From Virgibacillus aidingensis (GTDB taxonomy: Bacteria; Bacillota; Bacilli; Bacillales; Amphibacillaceae): a stretch of DNA of 64,000 nt. The stretch spans positions 1 through 64,000 of the forward strand of contig NZ_WIXN01000017.1 in NCBI RefSeq assembly GCF_010994035.1, read 5' to 3'. The notes under the pieces are model-generated. The model saw only the letters and a program-made list of their open reading frames with translations, ran no database searches and was not told where the DNA came from. Positions 38,550 to 46,857 of the stretch are shown here, in pieces. The first letter of the stretch is position 1. Each line of letters begins with the position of its first letter. The position numbers were made by a program, and so were the translations under genes.

Positions 38550-38756
38550 ATGACTGTGGGATCACAGGTGAAACAGACTATTGCCGGACTTAAAAGTGCA
38601 CAGGCAAGCTTTGAACAATTTGCATTGCAAACAGAAAACAAACAAGCAAAACAGCTATATGAAAATGCCGCAAAACAAACTATGGCTATTTTACAATCCG
38701 TTGAACCGAGAATTCAGCAGATAGAACAGCAGGAACCGCAGTATAAAGGTTTTTAG
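38550..38756 (+). CDS. DUF1657 protein (spoVA2mob gene 1)
   Basis: A 68-aa helical protein starting MTVGSQVKQTIAGLKSAQ and ending EPQYKGF, characteristic of DUF1657. AAAGGAGG lies about 9 nt before the ATG. A paralogue with the same start and EEPQYK end lies at 41231 and a third copy is fused to the DUF421 protein at 41456. First gene of a seven-gene operon of the spoVA2mob type. Molecular role unknown. Confidence 0.88.
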   Translation: MTVGSQVKQTIAGLKSAQASFEQFALQTENKQAKQLYENAAKQTMAILQSVEPRIQQIEQQEPQYKGF

Positions 38757-38888
38757 TTTTTCATCATGTACTCGTTTCACCCAAATTCCTTAAGCGATTA
38801 AATATCCTAATTTTGTCTCTATATGTGATCTAAGACGGGGCGGGGGAACCTGCCTCCTTAAAAACCAGAAGAGAAATGAGTGAGGAAT

Positions 38889-39359
38889 ATGCCTGTAAAG
38901 AGATGGCTGCTCATTGCCAGTATGATTGCAGTAATTGCCGGGTGCAATACAGACGATTCGGTTTTGGAACCGGCAGGCTCACCAAATAATGATATTGAAT
39001 TGATGAAAATATCAAAAGACCATCAACTTGATCAGCATATTTCCAATCAGGCAAAAGACAGTATGCGTAAATATGCTGAAGTAACTGCAGCTAAAGCAGT
39101 AAATACGGACAAAAAAATGCTTATGGCTGTAGAAGTAAAACATAATGAACGTTTTAATCTGGCTAACATAAAAAAACAGCTCAAAAAAGAAATGGAAGAA
39201 CAATTCCCGCACATCACAGTAGAATTTTCCACAGATAAAAAAATAATTCTTGAACTTGATAGGCTGGAAAAAGAAATACAAAAAGACATTGCCTATTCCC
39301 CCAAAAAACTGGAAAAAGAACTGGATAAATTAATCAGCTTATCGAAAGAACAAACATAA
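38889..39359 (+). CDS. YhcN/YlaJ-type sporulation lipoprotein
   Basis: A lipoprotein of 156 aa with lipobox IAGC and a body resembling YhcN/YlaJ proteins (repeated charged helices, KKMLMAVEVKHNERFNLANI). In spoVA2mob operons this gene lies second and contributes to the heat-resistance phenotype. ATG 38889 has GTGAGG close upstream; a GTG at 38880 is an alternative. The stop lies 15 nt before spoVAC. Confidence 0.82.
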   Translation: MPVKRWLLIASMIAVIAGCNTDDSVLEPAGSPNNDIELMKISKDHQLDQHISNQAKDSMRKYAEVTAAKAVNTDKKMLMAVEVKHNERFNLANIKKQLKKEMEEQFPHITVEFSTDKKIILELDRLEKEIQKDIAYSPKKLEKELDKLISLSKEQT

Positions 39360-39374
39360 AGGAATGAAAGCATT

Positions 39375-39854
39375 ATGGCAGATAAAAAGAAAAAAAACTT
39401 GCCTCCTGATGCACAGGAATACCAGACATTTCATGATAAAAGAGAAGTAAAAAGACCTATCCTTAAAAATTGCATAAAAGCATTTCTTGTCGGCGGTTTT
39501 ATTTGTTTTATCGGTCAGCTGATCACTACTTTTTATATTTATTTCTTTAACTTTACCGAACAAACTGCAGGAAGCCCGACTGTTGCCACACTAATATTTA
39601 TTACAATGCTGCTGACAGGGTTTGGCGTGTATGACAGGATTGGACAATTTGCCGGCGCAGGAACTGCTGTCCCTGTTACCGGTTTTGGAAATGCAGTAAT
39701 TTCTTCAGCTATTGAGTACCGCACAGAAGGATTTATTCTCGGGGTGGGCAGCAATATGCTTAAACTCGCCGGCCCGGTTATCGTATATGGTGTCTTTAGT
39801 GCATTTGTCATTGCGCTTATTAAAACAATTCTCATCCAATGGGGTGGACTATAA
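39375..39854 (+). CDS. spoVAC: Stage V sporulation protein AC
   Basis: A 159-aa membrane protein with several helices (about 37-62, 72-92 and 125-155) and the conserved FAGAGTAVPVTGFGNAV segment. SpoVAC forms a mechanosensitive channel that moves Ca-dipicolinate into the forespore and out on germination. AAAGGA lies before the ATG. Its stop abuts the spoVAD start codon directly (TAA ATG), indicating tight translational coupling. Confidence 0.92.
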   Translation: MADKKKKNLPPDAQEYQTFHDKREVKRPILKNCIKAFLVGGFICFIGQLITTFYIYFFNFTEQTAGSPTVATLIFITMLLTGFGVYDRIGQFAGAGTAVPVTGFGNAVISSAIEYRTEGFILGVGSNMLKLAGPVIVYGVFSAFVIALIKTILIQWGGL

Positions 39855-40871
39855 ATGCTGACAGGTCATCAAACATGGACTTTTGCAAATAAACCGGTCA
39901 TTATTTCCACTGGTACTGTAGGCGGACCATTTGAAGCGAAAGGAAATATCGCCAATGATTTTGATCTTTTGCATGAAGATATGTGGCTGGAACAGGATTC
40001 ATTTGAAAAATCCCAGCAAACATTAATGGAGGAAGCATGTCAAATTGCTGTCAAAAAAACCAGCATTGAAAAAGAAGATGTTCAGTTTTTTATCAGCGGA
40101 GATTTAATAAATCAGATAACACCAACCAGTTTTGCTGCAAAAACAATGGGACTGCCGTATTTAGGCTTGTTTAGCGCATGTGCTACATCAACGGAAAGCC
40201 TAGCACTTGCTGCAGCCATTATTAACGCCAATGGAGCAGATTATATTTTAAGCGGAACTTCGAGTCATAATGCAGCAGCAGAAAAACAGTTCCGCTACCC
40301 GACTGAATATGGCGGACAAAAGCCGCCTACAGCCCAGTGGACTGTAACTGGAGCTGGCTGTGCACTTGTGGCTAAAGAAGGCAAGGGGCCTGTTATTACT
40401 TCAGCCACCATCGGAAAAATAGTCGACATGGGTATGACCGATCCATTTAATATGGGAGGTGCTATGGCGCCTGCAGCAGTCGATACCATCGAAACACATT
40501 TTAAGGAAACAAATCTGGATCCATCCCACTATGATTTAATTATTACAGGGGACCTCGGTCATATTGGCAGGGAAACTTCACTCGACCTGTTAAATAAAAG
40601 GGGACTTGTAATCCCGGAAGATAAATATGTTGACTGCGGACTGACAATTTATAGAGAGAGCCAGCCTGTATTGGCCGGGGCAAGCGGTCCGGCATGCTCT
40701 GCAATCGTTACATTCGGCCATTTTTTGAACCGCATGAAAAAAGGAGAGTTAAAACGAATACTTGTTGTAGCAACAGGCTCTCTTCATTCCCCATTAAGTG
40801 TACAGCAGAAAGATCCCATTCCCTGCATTGCCCATGCAGTTTCGATAGAGTCAGGAAGTGATATAGCATGA
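39855..40871 (+). CDS. spoVAD: Stage V sporulation protein AD
   Basis: A 338-aa protein with a thiolase/ketosynthase-like fold; in B. subtilis SpoVAD sits on the outer face of the spore inner membrane and binds dipicolinic acid. Seen here: LFSACATSTESL (Cys109 at the thiolase nucleophile position), GTSSHNAAAEKQFR and ITGDLGHIGRE. It overlaps the next gene by 4 nt (ATGA). Confidence 0.93.
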   Translation: MLTGHQTWTFANKPVIISTGTVGGPFEAKGNIANDFDLLHEDMWLEQDSFEKSQQTLMEEACQIAVKKTSIEKEDVQFFISGDLINQITPTSFAAKTMGLPYLGLFSACATSTESLALAAAIINANGADYILSGTSSHNAAAEKQFRYPTEYGGQKPPTAQWTVTGAGCALVAKEGKGPVITSATIGKIVDMGMTDPFNMGGAMAPAAVDTIETHFKETNLDPSHYDLIITGDLGHIGRETSLDLLNKRGLVIPEDKYVDCGLTIYRESQPVLAGASGPACSAIVTFGHFLNRMKKGELKRILVVATGSLHSPLSVQQKDPIPCIAHAVSIESGSDIA

Positions 40872-41218
40872 TCTTTTTTTGGGCTTTTGTTATCGGAGGA
40901 ATAATATGTGTGATCGGACAAATAATGTTTGACGTCTTTAAATTAAACCCGGGGCAAACATTGACGATCCTGGTTATTGCCGGTGCTGTGCTGGATGGTT
41001 TGGGACTGTATGAGCCATTAATTGACTTTGCAGGGGCAGGTGTCACCGTTCCAATTACCAGCTTCGGCAACCAACTAGTACACGGAGCTATGCAAGAAGC
41101 AGAAAAACATGGGTTAATCGGGGTTGTTACCGGGATGTTTGAAGTAACCAGTGCCGGTATATCAGCAGCAATTATCTTTGGGGTTATCGGTGCTATATTA
41201 TTTAAACCTAAAGGCTAG
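40868..41218 (+). CDS. spoVAEb: Stage V sporulation protein AEb
   Basis: A 116-aa membrane protein with the family pattern DFAGAGVTVPITSFGNQL (about 55-73), parallel to the SpoVAC segment, and three or four helices. It is the third essential part of the Ca-dipicolinate channel. Start overlaps the spoVAD stop by 4 nt; no SpoVAA, AB or AF genes are present, as expected for the short mobile type. Confidence 0.9.
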   Translation: MIFFWAFVIGGIICVIGQIMFDVFKLNPGQTLTILVIAGAVLDGLGLYEPLIDFAGAGVTVPITSFGNQLVHGAMQEAEKHGLIGVVTGMFEVTSAGISAAIIFGVIGAILFKPKG

Positions 41219-41230
41219 GAGGCTTTTCAT

Positions 41231-41431
41231 ATGACTGTTGGTTCACAGGTAAAAAGCTGTTTTTCGTCCATCAAAAGTGCAGAAGCAACCATTCAGTTAC
41301 TGGCCAGCAAAACGCAGAAGTATGAGGCGCATGCAAAGTTTAAGGAAGCAGAAAAAATCATGGCTAGTATTAAAAATGATCTGCAAAAACAAGTGATACA
41401 ACTGACCAAAGAAGAACCACAATATAAGTAA
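41231..41431 (+). CDS. DUF1657 protein (spoVA2mob gene 6)
   Basis: A 66-aa protein starting MTVGSQVKSCFSSIKSAE and ending EEPQYK, paralogous to the first gene of the operon. TAGGAGG lies before the ATG, and it follows spoVAEb after 12 nt. Function unknown. Confidence 0.88.
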   Translation: MTVGSQVKSCFSSIKSAEATIQLLASKTQKYEAHAKFKEAEKIMASIKNDLQKQVIQLTKEEPQYK

Positions 41432-41455
41432 GTTATAAGGAGGGACTAAAACCAC

Positions 41456-42313
41456 ATGCCCGGATGGATAACCTTGATTGTCAAATCACTCATTTTATTA
41501 GTGGCGTTATTTTTCCTCACCAAATGGCTTGGTAAAAAACATCTGTCACATATGAATATTTTCGAATATATTTCGGGGGTGGTCCTGGGCGGAATCGTTG
41601 CCATTCACACCGTCACTCCCGAGTCTAACATTATTTATGGGCTGATAGCTATGTTTATTTGGTTCATCATTCCATTTGGAGTAGAATTATTTTCCCTAAA
41701 AAGCAAAACCTTTCGTAATTTCACGCAAGGAAAAAGTACCGTGTTTATTCAGGACGGAAAAATTATGGAAGACAACTTAAAGAAAGAAGGATACTCCACT
41801 GATGATCTTCTCGAAAAACTGCGGGACAATAATATTTTTCTTGCATCAGATGTGGAATTTGCTGTTCTGGAGCCGACAGGAACATTAAGTGTATTGCCAA
41901 AAAGGGAAAACCGTCCCCTGACTGCAAAAGATTTGGGTTTAAATCTAGCACCCGACAAAGAACCGCAAACAGTAATTATGGACGGTAAAGTGCTGCTTGA
42001 ACCTTTGGCAAATCTGAATTTAAACAAAAACTGGCTTGAAACGGAATTGGATAAAATGAACGTAAGCATAGAAAATGTTTTTTTGGGACAGGCAGATCAT
42101 GATGGACAACTGTATGTTGATTTATATGACGATAAACTTGTCGTGCCTGAGCCATCGGAAAAACCGCTCCTGCTTGCAACTATGAAAAAATGCCAGGCTG
42201 ATCTGGAACTCTTTGCCCTGGCCACCGAAAACGTGGAATCAAAAGAACTATATGAAAGAAACAGCAGGAAGCTTCAACACGCAACAGAACTGATACGTCC
42301 CTTCTTAAAATAA
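41456..42313 (+). CDS. DUF421 membrane protein fused to DUF1657
   Basis: A 285-aa protein: three N-terminal membrane helices (about 5-85), the cytoplasmic DUF421/YetF-type domain (about 90-225) and a C-terminal DUF1657 copy (LLATMKKCQADLELFALATEN). This fused architecture is the seventh gene of spoVA2mob operons and of B. cereus-type spoVA2 loci. It ends at a strong terminator. YetF-type relatives occur in spore membranes, but the mechanism is unknown. Confidence 0.88.
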   Translation: MPGWITLIVKSLILLVALFFLTKWLGKKHLSHMNIFEYISGVVLGGIVAIHTVTPESNIIYGLIAMFIWFIIPFGVELFSLKSKTFRNFTQGKSTVFIQDGKIMEDNLKKEGYSTDDLLEKLRDNNIFLASDVEFAVLEPTGTLSVLPKRENRPLTAKDLGLNLAPDKEPQTVIMDGKVLLEPLANLNLNKNWLETELDKMNVSIENVFLGQADHDGQLYVDLYDDKLVVPEPSEKPLLLATMKKCQADLELFALATENVESKELYERNSRKLQHATELIRPFLK

Positions 42314-42358
42314 TAAACTGCTCCTTACATTGTCTTATATGTAAAGAGCAGTTTTTGC
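42313..42358 (+). terminator. Terminator of the spoVA-type operon
   Basis: AAACTGCTC pairs with GAGCAGTTT, with TTACAT/ATGTAA extending the stem, followed by TTTTT. Confidence 0.85.
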
Positions 42359-42370
42359 CGGAAGTCACCG

Positions 42371-43348
42371 TTACATTTTTATAGCGACTTTTCCAAATTG
42401 CTTGTTTTCCTTTAAATAATTAAATGCATCCTGAATATTTTCAAGAGGGAATGTTTTGTCAACAACAGGATGCATTTGAAAATTGTCCATATGGTTCAAT
42501 AGTGCGTGAAGCTCCTGTCTGCTTCCCATCGTGGAGCCAATAAGCTGATACTGTCCGTAAAAGAAGGAACGTAAATCAAAATCAATCACATCTTCAGTTG
42601 TAGCACCAAACACAACCATTTTACCGCCCTTTTTCAAAACTTCCAAAGAACGGTTAAAGGTCGCCCTGCCAACACTGTCAATAACTATGTCCACTGTTTC
42701 TTTTTCCAGTTCCTGTTTCCAGTCACTGTTTGTATGAAGAACAATATCTGCGCCCAACGCTTTCGCTTTTTCCAGCTTCTCCTCACTTCGGGATGTTACA
42801 ATTACCCTGGCACCTGCATTTTTAGCAAAGTTGATTAAATATGTGGAAACTCCGCTTCCCGCTCCCGGAATAAATACAGTATCCCCTTCCTTTACCTGCG
42901 CTCTGGTAAACAGAGCACGATAGCCTGTTAAAGCGGATAAACTGAGGACACCTGCCTCCTCCCAGGAAATATGTCCCGGCTTTTTCTCCACCTGTTCCTC
43001 GGAAATGGCAATTTTTTCAGCAAAGGTACCGTGGTCCGGCATGCCTAAAATATCAAATTCTTTAGGCGGTGCATCACTATTTTCATACCATCTCAGTGCA
43101 GGGTTAATGATCACTTCATCCCCCGGTTTAAAGGCGGTAACTCCTGCTCCAACTGTTTCAATTTCACCGGCACCGTCTGAACCAAGGATGAGAGCATCCT
43201 TGGTGTCGCCTCTTCGCTTGGGAATCATTAGATCACGGCGGTTTAAACCTGCAGTTTTTAATTGAATAACAACTTCCCCTTCTTTAGCAGTTGGCTCATC
43301 CATTTCCTTGATTTTCAATTCTCCGAATTCATGTACAAATGCTTTCAT
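42371..43348 (-). CDS. Zinc-free MDR alcohol dehydrogenase/quinone reductase
   Basis: A 325-aa medium-chain dehydrogenase resembling B. subtilis YogA. The catalytic domain has LGSDGAGEIE; the nucleotide-binding motif is GAGSGVSTYL (about 157-166), with RSEEKLEKAKALGAD suggesting NADP use. The structural and catalytic zinc cysteines are not evident, which favours the quinone oxidoreductase type. Substrate unknown. A ribosome site GAAAGGGG precedes the ATG. Confidence 0.8.
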   Translation of the reverse strand: MKAFVHEFGELKIKEMDEPTAKEGEVVIQLKTAGLNRRDLMIPKRRGDTKDALILGSDGAGEIETVGAGVTAFKPGDEVIINPALRWYENSDAPPKEFDILGMPDHGTFAEKIAISEEQVEKKPGHISWEEAGVLSLSALTGYRALFTRAQVKEGDTVFIPGAGSGVSTYLINFAKNAGARVIVTSRSEEKLEKAKALGADIVLHTNSDWKQELEKETVDIVIDSVGRATFNRSLEVLKKGGKMVVFGATTEDVIDFDLRSFFYGQYQLIGSTMGSRQELHALLNHMDNFQMHPVVDKTFPLENIQDAFNYLKENKQFGKVAIKM

Positions 43349-43392
43349 TGCTAATCCCCTTTCTATTAAAAAGCCTGGCTTCCGCCGGATTT

Positions 43393-44334
43393 TCAGACGG
43401 AAACGCCGTTGCCAAGATGTTTACTGAATAACTCTAAGTGTTGTTTGCTCGCAATGTCCTGAGGAAGTAAAGGAATATAGATCAAATGTTTATCTGAAAA
43501 TGTTTCTTCTATTAAATCCACATACTGTTTCTCATGTTTTTTCCGTTCGGCAAAAAATGCTCCTTCTGCTTCTTCCGGCAGCATTTTATTTACAATCAGT
43601 GTTTTTACATTCAATTTATACTGATCAAGCAGTTTAATTGCTTTTTTTGTCTCGGCAATCGGCAGCCTTTCCGGATTCAGAACAAAGATAAACCCCGTCA
43701 TATTTGGATCAAGCAAAATTTCTCTTGCCTTGGAAAAACGCTCCTGCCGTTCCCTTAACACATTGTAAATAGGATCCTCAACCGGTTCGCCATCATTTAA
43801 CAGCCGGGTATAATTCTCATTCGTCTTTCGGCGTTTCTGCAGCAGGCCTTCTATCCAGACGCCCATTAATTCAGGCAGAGAAAGCAGCCGGATCGTATGA
43901 CCGGTAGGTGCAGTATCAAAAATAATTTTGTCATATTTTTTTCTTTCTTCCAATATGATGGAGATCAGTTTGTCAAACAGCGCTGCTTCATCTGCCCCGG
44001 GGGAGGCCTTTGCTGTATCCAGCTGCCGATGAACCTCTTCCATCATTCCTGAATGTACTGTACCCTTTATATTATCTTTTACACTATTAATATAATTAGT
44101 CGTCTCGATTTCAGGGTCAATTTCAAGTGCGGATAATGAACTGGTAACTTTTTTTATCCTGCCGCCGATCGATTGTCCGAAAATATCTCCCAGATTATGT
44201 GCAGGATCTGTGGACACAAGCAGTGTTTTATTATCTTCCTCAGCCAGTTTCCAGGCAAGACTTGCAGCTGAAGTGGACTTGCCTACGCCCCCCTTTCCTC
44301 CCAGGAAGATTATTTTGCGATTTAATTCCTTCAT
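43393..44334 (-). CDS. ArsA/Get3-family ATPase
   Basis: A 313-aa P-loop ATPase of the ArsA/Get3/TRC40 group with the deviant Walker A GKGGVGKST (about 13-21), switch I VSTDPAHNLGD and switch II DTAPTGHTIRLL. Single ATPase unit, as in Get3. No arsR/arsB genes are near, so arsenite export is unlikely. It sits 42 nt after a small gene whose product ends in Cys-Cys; that pairing recurs in Bacillaceae (remembered). Confidence 0.85.
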   Translation of the reverse strand: MKELNRKIIFLGGKGGVGKSTSAASLAWKLAEEDNKTLLVSTDPAHNLGDIFGQSIGGRIKKVTSSLSALEIDPEIETTNYINSVKDNIKGTVHSGMMEEVHRQLDTAKASPGADEAALFDKLISIILEERKKYDKIIFDTAPTGHTIRLLSLPELMGVWIEGLLQKRRKTNENYTRLLNDGEPVEDPIYNVLRERQERFSKAREILLDPNMTGFIFVLNPERLPIAETKKAIKLLDQYKLNVKTLIVNKMLPEEAEGAFFAERKKHEKQYVDLIEETFSDKHLIYIPLLPQDIASKQHLELFSKHLGNGVSV

Positions 44335-44376
44335 TGATCATTCACCTTTTCCATTCAAAATCAAAGTAAGTTTAAA

Positions 44377-44634
44377 TCAGCAGCATCGTATGCCTGTCAG
44401 AGGGGATTTCTCCATCCCCATCCTGAGATGCCAGTCATGAAATTTTTCAATCATATATGGATAAAGTTCCAGCGTATAATAATAAACCGGATTCGGTATG
44501 CCAATCATCTCGGAATATAAGAGCAGCAGAAATAAATCATCTTCATCCCTCAGTTCACGGGCAACTTCCTGGCGATGCGGCATACTCAATACTTCTTCAT
44601 AAAATTCTATTAGCTTTTTGACTTTATCCAGCAT
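44377..44634 (-). CDS. CC-tail small protein (cory-CC-star type)
   Basis: An 85-aa helical protein ending GIRCC followed by the stop, with a YYYTLELYPYMIEKFHDWH core. Its C-terminal double cysteine and its position before an ArsA ATPase match the group I recall as cory-CC-star. GAGGTGA lies 5 nt before ATG 44634. Function unknown; the terminal Cys pair may be a metal or lipidation site, or the site handled by the ATPase. Confidence 0.75.
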   Translation of the reverse strand: MLDKVKKLIEFYEEVLSMPHRQEVARELRDEDDLFLLLLYSEMIGIPNPVYYYTLELYPYMIEKFHDWHLRMGMEKSPLTGIRCC

Positions 44635-44700
44635 ATGATTCACCTCGTGTTTGAATAGTATACCTATTTTCTAAATTATCATTAACCCGGTGATATATAC

Positions 44701-44736
44701 AAGAAAAGGGACCTATTATATGATCCCTTTTCTTCA
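44701..44736 (-). terminator. Terminator of cstA
   Basis: AGAAAAGGGA pairs with TCCCTTTTCT around a 12-nt loop; usable in both directions. Confidence 0.85.
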
Positions 44737-44746
44737 CCTAATCCTT

Positions 44747-46483
44747 TTAATGATCACTATCAAGGGGTTTGTCATATTTCCCTGTCATCACCTGGACAGC
44801 CGTCAGGATAATCCATATCGCAAATACAAAAATAATGGATCCCAGAATAAATAACAATGTGTTTGATTCCGTGCCGAACCATGACCATTCGAATATTACC
44901 TGCTGGAACATGGCCCATAAAGTCATTGCCATGACGAAAATCATTGGAATGATTACGGCAATATAATTACGTCCCAATCGTTTCAGCCAAACCGCAATCA
45001 GCATTAAACTGATAGCTGCAAGCAATTGATTTGACGTACCGAATAATGGCCAGAGCAAGTATCCGCCGGAACCGAAACCTTGCGGCCCTTCCGGCAGCAA
45101 TACAAGTGCAGCGCTTGTTCCTACTGCAATAGATGTTGCTACATGTTTTTTATTTAATGTTGGTACTTTATACTCTATACCTAATTCACCAATAATATAA
45201 CGCATTAACCTTACCGATGTATCCAGTGATGTTGCAGCAAAACTGATAACCATAATGGAAACCAGCGTTGTTGCAATATCGGGAGGTATCGCCAGCCCTC
45301 CGGCAAGGACGGAAGCCCCTTCAATGAAAACACCCAGCCCTGCTTCATTGGCATCCACAAAGCTCCCATAAGTTGCAAAGAAATCACTTTGGGTAGCAAA
45401 AAAGGTTCCTACTGCAATAATGGAAAGAAGTGCTAAAATCCCTTCGCCAACTGCTCCTGCATACCCGACAAACCGTGCTTCCGTCTCATTGTTTAACTGT
45501 TTGGCAGAAGTTCCCGAAGAAACAAGCCCGTGAAAACCGGATATTGCCCCGCAGGCAATGGTAATGAACAGCAACGGCAGCCATGGCGTGTCTGCACCTG
45601 AATTTGTTACAGGTGCTGTCATTTGGGGGTTTGTTAAAAATAGACCTATATATAGAATAACCAATCCTAATACAAGCTGGTGGGAATTGATGAAATCCCT
45701 TGGCTGCAAAAGCTTCCAAACCGGCAGCGTAGAAGCTATATATACATATATCATGAGAATAATTATCCAAATAAAGAAAGCAGAAGACACCGCACCCAGT
45801 CCAAAAATTCCCGCAGCGCCTTCGCCACCAAAATATTGAACAATGTCTATTTGCAGAAACTCTACCCTGCTTGCGATAATAGCAACCCCGTACATCACTG
45901 CCAGCGCAAGCAAAGAGGGGATTAGCATCTTTGTTTTGCCTTTATAGACTACATAACCAATCCAAACAGCTAGTGGAATTTGGATAAATACAGGCAGTAC
46001 ACTTGATGGGTAAGAGATAAATAAATTGGCAACTACCCAGGCAAACACAGCATTTACCATTAAAACGAGAATCAGGATAATAAATAAAAATAGAATTTTG
46101 GCTCTTTGACCGACTAATCGGTGGGCTAATGTACCAACCGACTGGCCCTTATTTCTGACAGATAAGACGAGAGTTCCAAAGTCATGAACCCCTGCAGCAA
46201 AAACTGTTCCTAAAACCACCCAGAGCAGTGCAGGCAGCCACCCCCAATAGAGGGCGATGGCCGGTCCGAGGATGGGAGCTGCACCGGCTATGGAAGAGAA
46301 ATGATGTCCCCAAAGTACAAACTTGTTTGTAGGTACAAAATCCACTCCATCTTTGTATTTGTGCGCAGGAGTAACATAATTAGGGTCAAGCCTGAAGATC
46401 TTTTCTGCTATGAACTTGGAATAGTATCGATAACCGAGTGCGAAAACTGCCATCCCTATAAGTGCAATTAAAATACCTGACAA
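44747..46483 (-). CDS. cstA: Carbon starvation protein CstA
   Basis: A 578-aa membrane protein with about 15 helices and typical CstA segments (HHFSSIAGAAPILGPAIA, GTVFAAGVHDFG, GFHGLVSSGTSAKQL, SFAATSLDTSVRLMRYI). CstA proteins import peptides or pyruvate during nutrient limitation. TTG start, with GGGAGG about 9 nt upstream. Single gene. The interval to the next gene holds a GC-richer stretch at 46621-46740. Confidence 0.92.
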   Translation of the reverse strand: MSGILIALIGMAVFALGYRYYSKFIAEKIFRLDPNYVTPAHKYKDGVDFVPTNKFVLWGHHFSSIAGAAPILGPAIALYWGWLPALLWVVLGTVFAAGVHDFGTLVLSVRNKGQSVGTLAHRLVGQRAKILFLFIILILVLMVNAVFAWVVANLFISYPSSVLPVFIQIPLAVWIGYVVYKGKTKMLIPSLLALAVMYGVAIIASRVEFLQIDIVQYFGGEGAAGIFGLGAVSSAFFIWIIILMIYVYIASTLPVWKLLQPRDFINSHQLVLGLVILYIGLFLTNPQMTAPVTNSGADTPWLPLLFITIACGAISGFHGLVSSGTSAKQLNNETEARFVGYAGAVGEGILALLSIIAVGTFFATQSDFFATYGSFVDANEAGLGVFIEGASVLAGGLAIPPDIATTLVSIMVISFAATSLDTSVRLMRYIIGELGIEYKVPTLNKKHVATSIAVGTSAALVLLPEGPQGFGSGGYLLWPLFGTSNQLLAAISLMLIAVWLKRLGRNYIAVIIPMIFVMAMTLWAMFQQVIFEWSWFGTESNTLLFILGSIIFVFAIWIILTAVQVMTGKYDKPLDSDH

Positions 46484-46809
46484 ACTTTACTACCTCCCTT
46501 TAGTTTATTTTGTCCGCTAACAGACAAGCTTCTTCCCTCATAAAAATTATGTACGGGAATGTATATTTATTACAATTTTATATTAATTTATAATTTAATA
46601 AATTACAATACTTTTAAATTACCTTTAAAGAACGAGAGTGCAAGAGACCGTTTAGCGACGTACAGACCTGCGACTCGCCTAGCCATGCAGACCAGCTTTG
46701 CCTTAAGAATCGGCGTTTAAAGCTGATCATTCAGACGCAGATAATAGTATGAATTTGTTTTTTACGAATGTAAATTCTTTGTGAATCATATCATTTCCTG
46801 GGCCAGAAC

Positions 46810-46853
46810 AAAAAAATCGACAGGATTTTTGCATTCCTGTCGATTTTCTTCTT
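46810..46853 (-). terminator. Terminator of the glutamate dehydrogenase gene
   Basis: AAAATCGACAGGA pairs with TCCTGTCGATTTT, with A/T runs on both sides. Confidence 0.88.
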
Positions 46854-46857
46854 TACT

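Noticed and set aside
43393-44334. Arsenite-resistance locus
   Set aside because: The ATPase is ArsA-like, but no arsR, arsB, arsC or arsD gene is near and it has one ATPase unit only.
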